Source of the DNA: an uncultured Christensenellaceae bacterium
GTDB taxonomy: Bacteria; Bacillota; Clostridia; Christensenellales; Pumilibacteraceae
Reading direction: 5' to 3'
Assembly (NCBI GenBank): GCA_910586925.1
Contig: CAJUKG010000002.1
Span: 219,301 to 234,922 of the forward strand
DNA: 15,622 nt
Notes under the pieces: generated by a model
Database searches by the model: none
What the model was told of the DNA's origin: nothing
What the model saw: the letters and a program-made list of their open reading frames with translations, nothing else
Translations under genes and position numbers: made by a program
Shown here: positions 6,813 through 15,622 of the stretch, piece after piece
Position numbering within the stretch: the stretch's first letter is position 1
Layout: every line of letters starts with the position of its first letter

Positions 6813-6824
6813 TATGTATACATA
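6813..6824. promoter_or_regulatory. Perfect palindrome TATGTATACATA at the transcription start
   Basis: This 12-bp palindrome has a GTATAC core (6816-6821) and lies 3 bp after the -10 box, on the predicted start site of the giant gene. A protein bound here would block initiation. The core is shared with the dyad at the PadR promoter, which suggests a common regulator. Confidence 0.5.
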
Positions 6825-6832
6825 TAAAAATG

Positions 6833-6849
6833 TGAACAAATTGTTAACA
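6833..6849 (-). promoter_or_regulatory. Tandem hexamer site 2 (TGTTAA-N5-TGTTCA)
   Basis: This is a second pair of hexamers with an 11-bp period on the minus strand, about 17-33 bp downstream of the predicted start. It matches the WalR-type consensus at 11 of 12 positions. It shares the 14-mer GAACAAATTGTTAA with 6793-6806, 41 bp upstream, which is about four helical turns. Confidence 0.4.
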
Positions 6850-6873
6850 AAGTAATATTCGAGAGGTAACTTT

Positions 6874-9800
6874 ATGAAAGGTCACTCCGTGAAAAAAGAA
6901 TATAACAAGAACGGCGGGCGTTTGCGTGTTCTCATGATAGTGGCGGCGGTCTTTACGGCTATAGCCGTCGCGGTCACGTGCGCGCTGTGCATAGATAAAA
7001 AGACAAACCCGATCACGGGAGATAATATATCGTCGAGCGCAAGCGGCTCGGCGACTTATACGAACGTTGTCGGCGATAAAACCGCGCAGGGCGCGCTCAA
7101 TGCGGGCGATATTTTGGATTATTCGTTTGAGAACGGAAAGATATACGATATAAAACTCCCCAAAGGCACTTTCAAACTCGAAGTTTGGGGCGCGCAGGGC
7201 GGCGCGTATGATACGGGCTGTGCCGGCGGACTCGGCGGCTATACTTACGTCAGCTCCTACGAAGTCACCCCGACGACCGGCGAGTATTTGTACATAGTGG
7301 TCGGCGGTCAGGGCACGGGCGGCACCGGTGCGAACAAGACCGGCGGTTACAACGGCGGCGGTACCGTTTATATCGGTAACGGCGGCGGCGCGGGCGGCGG
7401 CGCGACGCATATTGCGACGGTCAGCGGCACTCTCAACAATTTGAGTTCGACGACAAACCAAGCGAAAGTCCTTCTCGTCGCGGGCGGCGGCGGCGGTTCT
7501 ACCACTAACAACCACAGTGGTACATACGGGCAAGGCGGTTACGGCGGCGGCGCGAACAACGCAGGCGGAGCGTCCTCGGGCGGTTGGATCGACGGTGAAG
7601 GGTATCAAGCGAGCGGCGGTCAGTCGAATACAGGCGGCGCAGGCGGCAAAGGTGCGACCACTTCTTCGTGTTCGTATGTTATAGGTCAAAGCGGTTCGTT
7701 CGGTAAAGGCGGGGACAGCTACGGCGCGACGAACAGCACCGCCGGTTACGAAGCGGGCGGCGGCGGCGGCGGCGGCTGGTACGGCGGCGGCGGCGGCGGC
7801 GGCGACTCCAACAGCGCGGGCGCGGACGGCAGAACGGGCGGCGGCGGCGGTTCCGGTCATATCAAATCGGGACTTTCGGGTGGCGGCAATAACGGCACGC
7901 AATCGGGCAACGGCAAAGCGCGTATAACCGTCATTTCCGTCAACCAAGCTCCGACGAGCAGAAGTGCGACGATCACAGGCAGGGCGCGCGGCACGAGCGG
8001 CACGACGCAAATTTCCGTCGATACCATTGCGCAAGACCCCGACGCTACCAAAACTACGCTCGCTTTTACAAACGGCAATTCTTCCGACTACGAAGCGTTC
8101 AGCCGTACCGAAAACGGACAGCTTTATTACGATGCGAGCTGCGCAAGCGGCACGGAGGCGAGCTCGTATCTCAGTTGGAATTGGGGAACGGACAACAGGA
8201 CGCTTAACATTACGGAGTTCAAGCGGTATCCGCGCGCGGGTATAAACAACAGTCCCGCGAACGGACAGCTACAGCTTTATGTAAAAGTTCGCGACAGTTT
8301 CGGTACGGCGACTCAACATGCGTGCTCGGTGATCGGGTTCAAGCTCACATTCGCAGTCAATACGGTATCCACCGCGACCAAAACGGTGAGTACCTCGATA
8401 AACGGCGGAACAAACGATTACGTAGTGGGTAAGTCTACCACCAACGTCGTGCCTACGGGTACGTACACGCCCACGACGAGCAATATTTTCAATCCCAACC
8501 ACAGCGGCAGCGGCGTGTATACGGCGGTAATGCCCGAGCCTGTCCGCATAAACAGGTCTTTCGTGGTAAAAGCTTCCGATCTTTTGAACGGCGTGTGTTC
8601 TTACGATCAAGCGGTCATCGCGCTCAATGACACTTCCGCTTATGCGAGCAGCGTTGCGGGCAGAAGATACAAAATAGACGAGCTTGACGCAAACAGCAAA
8701 GTCACGGCGTTCAACTCCGCGAAAAGTCAGATCGCGAATGCTTTCTCGCAGATCACAGTTACTTGTTTAAGCCCTACGCCTGCGTATCAGGTGATAAAGG
8801 CTACTCTGTATGTCGTGGAAAAAACCACCGCGTACGGGGCGAGTTATCCGAATACCGTGCCCGATATGGCGTCGTATCCCATAGATATAGTGTTCTGCAT
8901 GCAGAACTCGCGGCCGTATATCGGCAGTACGAGCAACATAGTAAACGTTGCGGTGGGCGAAACGCGCGCTCTCGCGCTCGGCGGGTATTTCGCCGATGCC
9001 GACGAGGCGATAAGTTCTTCCACGCACACCATTACCGAAGTGGTAGTGCCCAAGCACGAATTCATTCAGCTCAACGCGAATAACGAGCTTGTTGCGCAGA
9101 CGGGCGTCAACGCAGGGTTCTATAATATAGGCAGCGCGGACGACGATACGTTCAAGGGCGACGGTCAGGGTTCTACTCCTACCGGCTTCGCGGAAAATAT
9201 CGCATATAACAGCAGTGCGCCCGTTTCGGGCACGAATACCCGCGAAGCGTTCTTGCGGTTTACGTATGCCAACGACACGCTCACCGTATACGGGTTGCGG
9301 TCGAGTTTCTCGCAGTATACCTCGACGCGTGCGACCAAGCCCGGGCATTTCTACCTGCTCATGCATATTCAGGATAAGCGCGACGTCGACGACGGCGGTA
9401 TTTGGTTGCCGCTCGCTTTTGTCGTGGGTTATGCGTCCAACGGTGCGGAATCTTCGTACGCGCCCGTTGCGTCGGTGACCGCGCCCGGCGGGTTCTCCGA
9501 ACAGACGGCTACCGATACTTTCCCGACGGCGTCCGGTAACGGCTACGATCCGACCGTTTCGGGCGGTGGCGGAGATTCTTTCTACTTCGCGCCGATGGCT
9601 GTCGGTTACGGCGGCATGCACGTGATAGGCAAGTACAAAGATTCGTCGGGCAATCTCGTTTCCGACGGCTTGCAACCGCTCGCGCTCGACGGCGACAACT
9701 TCGCGACGACGGACGGACTTGCCGCACGTAACGGCAAGCTGAACGAGCTTTTGCGTTTGACTGATACGACGGCGGAGAGCGTGGTGCGCTCGGTAAGCGA

Positions 9801-12800
9801 CGTCGGGTTCTCGGGTGACGCAAATTCCGCCGAGAACAAGTTCATCAAAGCGGAAATAATCCCTATCTATATAGACGTCGATTATCTCGCGACGGGTACG
9901 TATATCGGCGCGACGGGCGGCAGGATAGTCGCGGCGGCGGGCACTAACGCCGCAGACGGTTTCAGATTTGCGGGCGTGCTGCCCATGGAAACCGTGAACG
10001 GCGATAACTACTACAAGATCGACGGTTTGAAGATCACGCTCAAAGCGGCGACTATGAACAGGTATTTCTACGCGAAAGCAAAAGTCACCGATATATCGGG
10101 CGTCGTTAAACCCGAAGTGACGATCGCCATTCGCGTAAACAACAAAGCTCCCGTCGGCGAAAAGACGGCGGATAACGTCGTAACTTTCGGGCAGGAGGGA
10201 ATGACCGACGCGTACACGCAGTACGACGGCTCGTCGGTGCCTACTTTTACGCTTAAGATCCCGCTCGGCAACAGCGTCGCGATCACGCCGTACGATTTTG
10301 CCAACGACTTCAACATGACCAATATCGGGCTTACGAAGCCTGCGAACGGGTTCTCTATCAACGGTTTGCAGGGCGTATACGATCCCGCGACGGGTATTTT
10401 GTCCAATACGGCGGCAAAGACCGACGATAATATCGCGTTCGACGGTTTGCTGTCCGAGCAATACAACACTCCCGAATACCGCGCCGCGCTCGCTTCGACG
10501 CTCGATACGGCTAACGGCACGACGACCGTCAAGCGCGTAAGTTCTACTGCGTCGGGTACAGCGGCTAATTCCGCAATTTCGACCGAGGCTGTCGAAGTTC
10601 CCAACGACAGACTGTATTTCGCTCGGACTTCGGACGGGGCTTCCGATGCGTTTACATACAATCCGACGCAGTTCTCGGATATTATCGTCACGGCGTCGGA
10701 TACCGAAGGGTATATCAATTACAACGTCGGCAATAAACTTCAAATAGACAATCGCACGCACAACTGCGATTTCATCATCATAAACGCGGTCAGCCGCACT
10801 ACGCGCGACGCGAGTATAAATCTCGTGGTGCGCGACAGGTACGGCGACAGCGCGGACGGTACGGCGACGTTTGCGGTACGCATTATCATCGACGTAGTAA
10901 ATACCGCGCCCGTCGTGAAGAACGAATATCGCTATCAGGAACTTGCGGTCACTCCCGTGACCGACGGCAGTAAAGTTATGCTGTCCACCGCGACGTTCGG
11001 CTCCAACGGTAACGGCGCGGCGACAGGTCTTATGAAAGACGTGGACGGCGATATGCCCGAATTCATACTCGCCGCCGACGTCATTATCACCAATACTTGC
11101 GATCTTGCGGGTATTCTCGGGCGTCACCCGCAGAATTTCGACGTTTTGCGTACCGGACACGAAGAAATATACACCGACGACGGCACGGCGGACGGTAGAC
11201 CGCTCACCGAGTATATTACCGCGTCGCTCGGCTCGCCGTACGAACTTTCGGTCACGGCGTTAAGCTCCACGAAGGCGATAGGCAGCGGCGTATACGTATG
11301 CTTTATAGTTACCGATAACAACGGCGGCAGCACTTTCGGCTACGTCCGTATCGAGGTCGTGGATACCAAACCGGTGTTTAACACGGCGGGCGAAAACGGT
11401 TTCGACAAAAAAGATCCGCTCTGGGCTATCAAAACGACGAGCAACGCGGATATTTCCCGCGATCGCTATATCGTCGGGTCGCGGTACGCTTTCGACGAGA
11501 TCAAGTCTATAAACGGCGCGGTCGACGCCGATGTTCGGTTGATCGCGACAGACGAGGACGGATTGCACGACAAACTTTTGCTTTCGCCGCGTATCGAGCT
11601 TTCAAACGGCACGAAAGATTATATCAATCTCGTACTGCCTATAGATAAGACGCAGGTCATTCCCGACGATGCGTTCGAGCGCGCGGTGCCGAAATGCGGC
11701 GTGGATACGAGTTTTTCGACTAATGCGGGCGCGGCGATACTGCTGTTCATGCGTACGCCCGTAGAGGACGGATTCGCCGATTCCGCTGTAGTGCCCGACG
11801 ATTTCGAGTACGAAATACTGTTTCTCAAGAACGGTAAGTGGTGGAAGCGCGCCGACTTTATCGCAGAGTTTTTGCACGGCAAGACGATATCCGAGATAAG
11901 CGAATTCTTCGACGCCGAGGGTAGGTTCGTTTTCGCGGACTGGGCGTTCCGCATGCACGCGACGCAGAGTATTCCGAATAATGGTCGCGTCGGCATTTCG
12001 ATTGCGGTGCGCGATGCCGCGGAACTCGGCGGCGATACCGCGGGAATTCCCACGGCGTTCGATTCCGAACGTCGCAATCCCAATATCAAAGTGGATTCGG
12101 AAATAGTTTGCACTGTGTACTATGCGATATCCACGACGGGTATCCGCACCAAAGACGAGTTTGCGCATAACTACGATAATTACTACGCGGTGGAGTATAC
12201 GAAACGCACTCCGACGTCGCGCGAGATCATTTCTTACGTTCCCACTTACGACGGCGACAAGACGAGCGTTTACGGTGCGGACGCGACGAATATAACTTAT
12301 TTCGTCGACGCAAACACCAAGTTCCTCGCGGAAGGCGAGGAGGGCACGCACGTGCTCAAGACACGTGCGCAGAATCTCGCCGACGAAACGAAAGCGGGCA
12401 TTAACGCGGGTGCGGTCTACGATCCCGAAACGATAGATACCGTAACGGGTGCGTACAAGTATCCCACGACCATCATTATCCCCGCCGACGGCAGCGATAT
12501 TTATGTCCCGATGAGTTATTTCGGGTTGTTGCAAAACCTCGTTGCCGCACCGTCGAGTAACGGCGACTTCGAATATCTCGACGAGTACGTAGGCTACAAT
12601 ATAGGCAGCACTTCGGTGTATTCCCGCGCAAACGTGGCGGATTTCGCTACCGCGCTTACAGTTTCGGACGGCGACACGATATGGACGGGCGAAAAGCTCA
12701 ACGAAAATCCGTACGTGAACATTGCGGCGTTCGACGATTATTCCGCGAACGGCAGTACGTCGAGCGCGGCGCGTTTCGACAACACCGCGAGCACGCCGTA

Positions 12801-15622
12801 CTACAATAACCGTCTTGCCATAACGACGGTGGACGAAAAAGGTCAGCTTTTGCACTATGTCGAGAGTGCGGAAAACCGCAAGAGCTTTATCGGCAACGGT
12901 TCGCTCATGTATCTCGAGGAGCAGGCTGTAAAACTTCAGGAACACAACTTCGGACTCGTTATCAGCAAGACGAATATGCGTACGGGCGTAAACAACATTA
13001 CGCTCACGTTGCGCCTTGCCAAGTCCAAGAACGGCAAGAACACCATATCCGATATCAACCCCGACGCCGATTCTCAAACGGTGACGGTAAATATCCGCGT
13101 CGAGAACAGCGCGATCGACATTGCCGCCGACAACGGTACCGGCACCAAGACGGGCGTTAAGTACGATGCCGATAAGGGCACTTACTATGTGGACGTGTCC
13201 ATGTCGTCCGCCGATTCGAAGGCGTTCTCGCTGTTGCGTCGCGACATGAGTACGGGCAACGTCGAGCCTCATGAGGACGGCGTATCCTACGATTATGCCA
13301 TTCCGTACACCGATCCCGATTACCGCAAGGGCGGCGCGTATCGCGATTATGCGTACTTCCTGCCCGATTCGTTCGGCGTGTTGTCGTCGTGGGATTCGGG
13401 TTCCGCCGCATATAACCGCATTTTGAAAAACGCGAACGGCAAGTTTGTCAATGCCGCCGCGTCGCAGAGCGCGCAAAAGTCGTTGCTCAATTATTGGGGA
13501 ATTTCGAGCGTAGCGGACGTCGACGACATAGACGATACGTATAGCCCCAACAGCGGTATATACGGCTCGAATATCGACGGTTACAGCAGCTATTTCAATG
13601 CCTCGCTTTCCGATTCCAATAAACTGCTCAATATTACCGCAAGCCGCAAGACGACGATCAACGAGGTCGCGATAGATGCGATTTTGGCGACCGGCGGCAA
13701 GGCTCTCAATCAGGAGAACGTCAAAGCGATTTATGCCGAGCGCGGTATCGTCGCCGAGTATTCGGATGCGAGCGTCGATCCGTATGTGCCGACCCGCACA
13801 TACTATCCGTTCCGCGTGCTCATATTCGACAGCTGCGGAGCGGGCTGGAGCGATGCGGCGTTCGTTTCGCTCGAACTGCGCATAACGATAACCAACGCCG
13901 ATCCCAAGCTCAAGCCCGTAGGCAACGAAAAAGTGGACGAAACCACGGGCAAGCCGGTAGGTCGCGAGTACCGTTTTAATCTCGCGGTCGGCAACAGCGT
14001 TACGATCAATCTTTACGATATCGTGTCCGATACCGATATGGTCGTGCGTCGGACGGTCAACAACTATTCGCTCGTTACGAAAGATTATTTCATTGACAAC
14101 TCGAAGGGCATAGAGCTTGAAACGGGCGATTATCTCGACTCGCCGTATGCTCACGACAAATACCTGTCGGGCGAAACCTCGTACGATCCCGATAATGCCG
14201 TCAAGAAATCGGATGGCACGTATTATCGCAACGGCGGCGGTCTGTCGTTAATGCACAGAACAGGCGATCCCGAGCCGACGAAGGACGTCACCATGTGGAT
14301 GGAAACGCCCGAAGGCTCGTCGCTCGACGAGAACGTCGTTCCGCTTACGAACTCGCTGTCGTTTACAGTCCATCGCCGCACTGCCGCATCCGTCAAAGAG
14401 GACGGCAAAACCAAGAGCGTGGCAATAGACGAATATCGGTTCACGCTGCGGTTCTACGACAGTTTCTCGCGCTACACCGACGAATTTACGTTTATAATAA
14501 CCGTTACCAACCAAGCTCCCGCGATCACATCGTCCGAGCGGCATTTCACCATGCACTCCGGCGACGATCTCACGCTCCTCACAATGTACTACGACGAGTT
14601 TATCGGCGGCGTTGCGGGCGGCTCGGCGGCGTATCGCAATTCGCTCACCAAACAGCTTTACGAAGAACGTAAAAGACTGCCCGGTTACGGCAGCACTTAC
14701 GGCGACGGTCAGAATAACGGCACCGATAAGTTCTGGTTGTACGAGAACATTACGAGCGATCTCAGGGACGATATCGTTTACGACAGTACCGTGAACCGCG
14801 AGGACAACGACCCCGTTCATCTCGGTTACGTCGGGCTTGCTTCCGACGATATGCCGTGGAAACTGCGCGTTACGCAGATAGATTGTTACAACGGCGAAGG
14901 TGCGAAACTTTGGATCGACCGTGCCGCGTTGCAGTTGCAAAACGAGGGCGTCGATACCGAAACGTACCCGCTCGCGTTTACGGTGCGCGCGATTTCGGCG
15001 TGCGTAAACGAGCCTGTTACGGTCACGCTGTCCGACGGCGACGGCGGTTCGGTCACCGTAACGATTTACTTCACCGTAATAAGCTCGCCGCCGGTCGCGC
15101 TCGACTACGGCGATGAAAGCGATCGCATACTGCTCGAAGGCGCGGGCATAAAAGGCGAGAGAAACGACGGCGACGGGTATCTTGCCGGTGTGTTCGGAAT
15201 ATTCACGACGCCCGGTCCCGACGCGGAGTATACCGTCGAGAGCATCGACGCGACCCGCATGGCGCGCAAGCAATACCGTATAGGCATGAGTTCGGTCGCC
15301 AAAGACCCCGACAGCATGGAAGAAACAAATAACATGACGCTGTACGGCGGCGGCGAATTCAGCGTCAACGGTGTCCCGCTCGTCAGCGACGGCAAAGGCG
15401 TGTTCGGTTCCGATTATTTCGATATTACCGTTGTCGACAGCGGCAGAGCGTTTATTCTCACCGCGACGGGGTACAATCCCGATACCACGCGCGGTTATGA
15501 GATCCTCACTTTCCGCGTAGCCGATTATGGCAACAACAGTTACGGCAACTCTATCGAGATCACGTTGCGCGTGTATACATTGTATTCCGATATGCACAAC
15601 GATTCCGCCGCGAAAAAGACGA
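6874..15622 (+). CDS. Giant glycine-rich, multi-domain surface protein (3' end outside window)
   Basis: One uninterrupted frame covers at least 2916 residues. ATG 6874 follows AGAGG (6862-6866) by seven bases. Residues 17-40 form a hydrophobic signal or anchor segment after a basic start; it has no clear lipobox. Residues about 85-350 form a glycine-rich domain like that of ALK/LTK receptors and many gut bacterial surface proteins: FKLEVWGAQGG (100-110), GGYNGGG (156-162, approximately) and GGGATH (174-179). From about 350 onward a beta-sandwich-like array repeats a junction of the type V-x-V-x-N-x-A-P, seen at 357-360, 678-681, 1090-1093, 1343-1346, 1497-1500, 2341-2344, 2546-2549 and 2737-2740. 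Several units then open with an acidic turn such as FADAD (706-710) or DIVSDTD (2382-2388), as in cadherin-like or Ig-like bacterial adhesins. Cysteine is rare. Sorting signals, if any, lie beyond the right edge. Adhesion or cell-surface structure is inferred; no enzyme motif was seen. Confidence 0.9.
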   Translation, partial: MKGHSVKKEYNKNGGRLRVLMIVAAVFTAIAVAVTCALCIDKKTNPITGDNISSSASGSATYTNVVGDKTAQGALNAGDILDYSFENGKIYDIKLPKGTFKLEVWGAQGGAYDTGCAGGLGGYTYVSSYEVTPTTGEYLYIVVGGQGTGGTGANKTGGYNGGGTVYIGNGGGAGGGATHIATVSGTLNNLSSTTNQAKVLLVAGGGGGSTTNNHSGTYGQGGYGGGANNAGGASSGGWIDGEGYQASGGQSNTGGAGGKGATTSSCSYVIGQSGSFGKGGDSYGATNSTAGYEAGGGGGGGWYGGGGGGGDSNSAGADGRTGGGGGSGHIKSGLSGGGNNGTQSGNGKARITVISVNQAPTSRSATITGRARGTSGTTQISVDTIAQDPDATKTTLAFTNGNSSDYEAFSRTENGQLYYDASCASGTEASSYLSWNWGTDNRTLNITEFKRYPRAGINNSPANGQLQLYVKVRDSFGTATQHACSVIGFKLTFAVNTVSTATKTVSTSINGGTNDYVVGKSTTNVVPTGTYTPTTSNIFNPNHSGSGVYTAVMPEPVRINRSFVVKASDLLNGVCSYDQAVIALNDTSAYASSVAGRRYKIDELDANSKVTAFNSAKSQIANAFSQITVTCLSPTPAYQVIKATLYVVEKTTAYGASYPNTVPDMASYPIDIVFCMQNSRPYIGSTSNIVNVAVGETRALALGGYFADADEAISSSTHTITEVVVPKHEFIQLNANNELVAQTGVNAGFYNIGSADDDTFKGDGQGSTPTGFAENIAYNSSAPVSGTNTREAFLRFTYANDTLTVYGLRSSFSQYTSTRATKPGHFYLLMHIQDKRDVDDGGIWLPLAFVVGYASNGAESSYAPVASVTAPGGFSEQTATDTFPTASGNGYDPTVSGGGGDSFYFAPMAVGYGGMHVIGKYKDSSGNLVSDGLQPLALDGDNFATTDGLAARNGKLNELLRLTDTTAESVVRSVSDVGFSGDANSAENKFIKAEIIPIYIDVDYLATGTYIGATGGRIVAAAGTNAADGFRFAGVLPMETVNGDNYYKIDGLKITLKAATMNRYFYAKAKVTDISGVVKPEVTIAIRVNNKAPVGEKTADNVVTFGQEGMTDAYTQYDGSSVPTFTLKIPLGNSVAITPYDFANDFNMTNIGLTKPANGFSINGLQGVYDPATGILSNTAAKTDDNIAFDGLLSEQYNTPEYRAALASTLDTANGTTTVKRVSSTASGTAANSAISTEAVEVPNDRLYFARTSDGASDAFTYNPTQFSDIIVTASDTEGYINYNVGNKLQIDNRTHNCDFIIINAVSRTTRDASINLVVRDRYGDSADGTATFAVRIIIDVVNTAPVVKNEYRYQELAVTPVTDGSKVMLSTATFGSNGNGAATGLMKDVDGDMPEFILAADVIITNTCDLAGILGRHPQNFDVLRTGHEEIYTDDGTADGRPLTEYITASLGSPYELSVTALSSTKAIGSGVYVCFIVTDNNGGSTFGYVRIEVVDTKPVFNTAGENGFDKKDPLWAIKTTSNADISRDRYIVGSRYAFDEIKSINGAVDADVRLIATDEDGLHDKLLLSPRIELSNGTKDYINLVLPIDKTQVIPDDAFERAVPKCGVDTSFSTNAGAAILLFMRTPVEDGFADSAVVPDDFEYEILFLKNGKWWKRADFIAEFLHGKTISEISEFFDAEGRFVFADWAFRMHATQSIPNNGRVGISIAVRDAAELGGDTAGIPTAFDSERRNPNIKVDSEIVCTVYYAISTTGIRTKDEFAHNYDNYYAVEYTKRTPTSREIISYVPTYDGDKTSVYGADATNITYFVDANTKFLAEGEEGTHVLKTRAQNLADETKAGINAGAVYDPETIDTVTGAYKYPTTIIIPADGSDIYVPMSYFGLLQNLVAAPSSNGDFEYLDEYVGYNIGSTSVYSRANVADFATALTVSDGDTIWTGEKLNENPYVNIAAFDDYSANGSTSSAARFDNTASTPYYNNRLAITTVDEKGQLLHYVESAENRKSFIGNGSLMYLEEQAVKLQEHNFGLVISKTNMRTGVNNITLTLRLAKSKNGKNTISDINPDADSQTVTVNIRVENSAIDIAADNGTGTKTGVKYDADKGTYYVDVSMSSADSKAFSLLRRDMSTGNVEPHEDGVSYDYAIPYTDPDYRKGGAYRDYAYFLPDSFGVLSSWDSGSAAYNRILKNANGKFVNAAASQSAQKSLLNYWGISSVADVDDIDDTYSPNSGIYGSNIDGYSSYFNASLSDSNKLLNITASRKTTINEVAIDAILATGGKALNQENVKAIYAERGIVAEYSDASVDPYVPTRTYYPFRVLIFDSCGAGWSDAAFVSLELRITITNADPKLKPVGNEKVDETTGKPVGREYRFNLAVGNSVTINLYDIVSDTDMVVRRTVNNYSLVTKDYFIDNSKGIELETGDYLDSPYAHDKYLSGETSYDPDNAVKKSDGTYYRNGGGLSLMHRTGDPEPTKDVTMWMETPEGSSLDENVVPLTNSLSFTVHRRTAASVKEDGKTKSVAIDEYRFTLRFYDSFSRYTDEFTFIITVTNQAPAITSSERHFTMHSGDDLTLLTMYYDEFIGGVAGGSAAYRNSLTKQLYEERKRLPGYGSTYGDGQNNGTDKFWLYENITSDLRDDIVYDSTVNREDNDPVHLGYVGLASDDMPWKLRVTQIDCYNGEGAKLWIDRAALQLQNEGVDTETYPLAFTVRAISACVNEPVTVTLSDGDGGSVTVTIYFTVISSPPVALDYGDESDRILLEGAGIKGERNDGDGYLAGVFGIFTTPGPDAEYTVESIDATRMARKQYRIGMSSVAKDPDSMEETNNMTLYGGGEFSVNGVPLVSDGKGVFGSDYFDITVVDSGRAFILTATGYNPDTTRGYEILTFRVADYGNNSYGNSIEITLRVYTLYSDMHNDSAAKKT
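7756..7803 (+). repeat. Two (GGC)7 tracts inside the glycine-rich domain
   Basis: Two perfect runs of seven GGC codons (7756-7776 and 7783-7803) flank TGGTAC, encoding seven glycines, Trp-Tyr, then seven glycines (residues 295-310). Such triplet runs can change length by slippage without breaking the frame. Confidence 0.9.

Noticed and set aside
6568..6873. Invertible promoter switch acted on by the neighbouring recombinase
   Set aside because: I looked for an inverted-repeat pair flanking either promoter and found only short palindromes and direct copies of GAACAAATTGTTAA. Nothing resembles long inversion sites or a dif-like 28-bp site.
6922..6996. Lipoprotein signal at Cys36 or Cys39 of the giant protein
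   Set aside because: The residues before each cysteine (AVT-C and CAL-C) do not fit a lipobox, so only a general signal or anchor segment is supported.
8767..15597. Very long minus-strand open frames (8767-11160, 11602-14154, 14248-15597) opposite the giant gene
   Set aside because: They are antisense shadows. The sense strand rarely uses TTA, CTA or TCA codons, so the complementary frame has few stops. Their translations are arginine- and valine-rich, have no domain signature, and are spread over three pieces while the plus-strand frame is continuous with recognisable motifs.

Overview
The window looks like chromosomal DNA of a Gram-positive-type bacterium, most likely an uncultured Clostridia/Bacillota lineage. 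This is an inference from four things: a threonine T-box leader on thrS, several textbook SigA-type promoters (TTGACA, 17 bp, TATAAT-like), a PadR-type regulator, and AT-rich intergenic DNA between GC-rich genes that favour GCG, AGC and the isoleucine codon ATA. No rRNA, tRNA, CRISPR array or insertion sequence was seen.

Layout. Positions 1-240 hold a leftward promoter and a GC-rich, hairpin-laden leader for something beyond the left edge. At 274-1125 (+) is a TVP38/TMEM64 (VTT-domain) membrane protein. At 1141-1672 come a promoter, a T-box riboswitch with terminator, and an unexplained 285-nt second half of the leader, followed by thrS (1673-3607, +). A bidirectional terminator (3723-3757) separates thrS from a convergent two-gene operon on the minus strand. 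That operon is a PadR regulator fused to a four-helix membrane domain (4867-6567), followed after 3 nt by a tyrosine recombinase (3766-4863). A divergent, AT-rich control region (6568-6873) then leads into a giant open frame on the plus strand. It starts at 6874, runs off the right edge, and encodes at least 2916 residues: an N-terminal membrane/signal segment, a glycine-rich ALK/LTK-like domain, and a long array of beta-sandwich-like domains.

How the parts may work together. thrS is a conventional housekeeping gene controlled by uncharged tRNA-Thr. The right-hand 11.8 kb looks like a surface-protein locus. A membrane-tethered PadR protein is read divergently from a giant surface protein, and a dyad centred on GTATAC sits at each of the two promoters. 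This suggests one regulator controlling both. The surface-gene promoter also carries two pairs of hexamers with an 11-bp period, the kind of site used by OmpR/PhoB-family response regulators. The recombinase shares the PadR operon. Whether it acts locally or is the cell's Xer enzyme cannot be decided here.

The giant gene, the membrane-bound PadR and the operator arrangement are the most interesting content. All functional links between them are inference from sequence and position.
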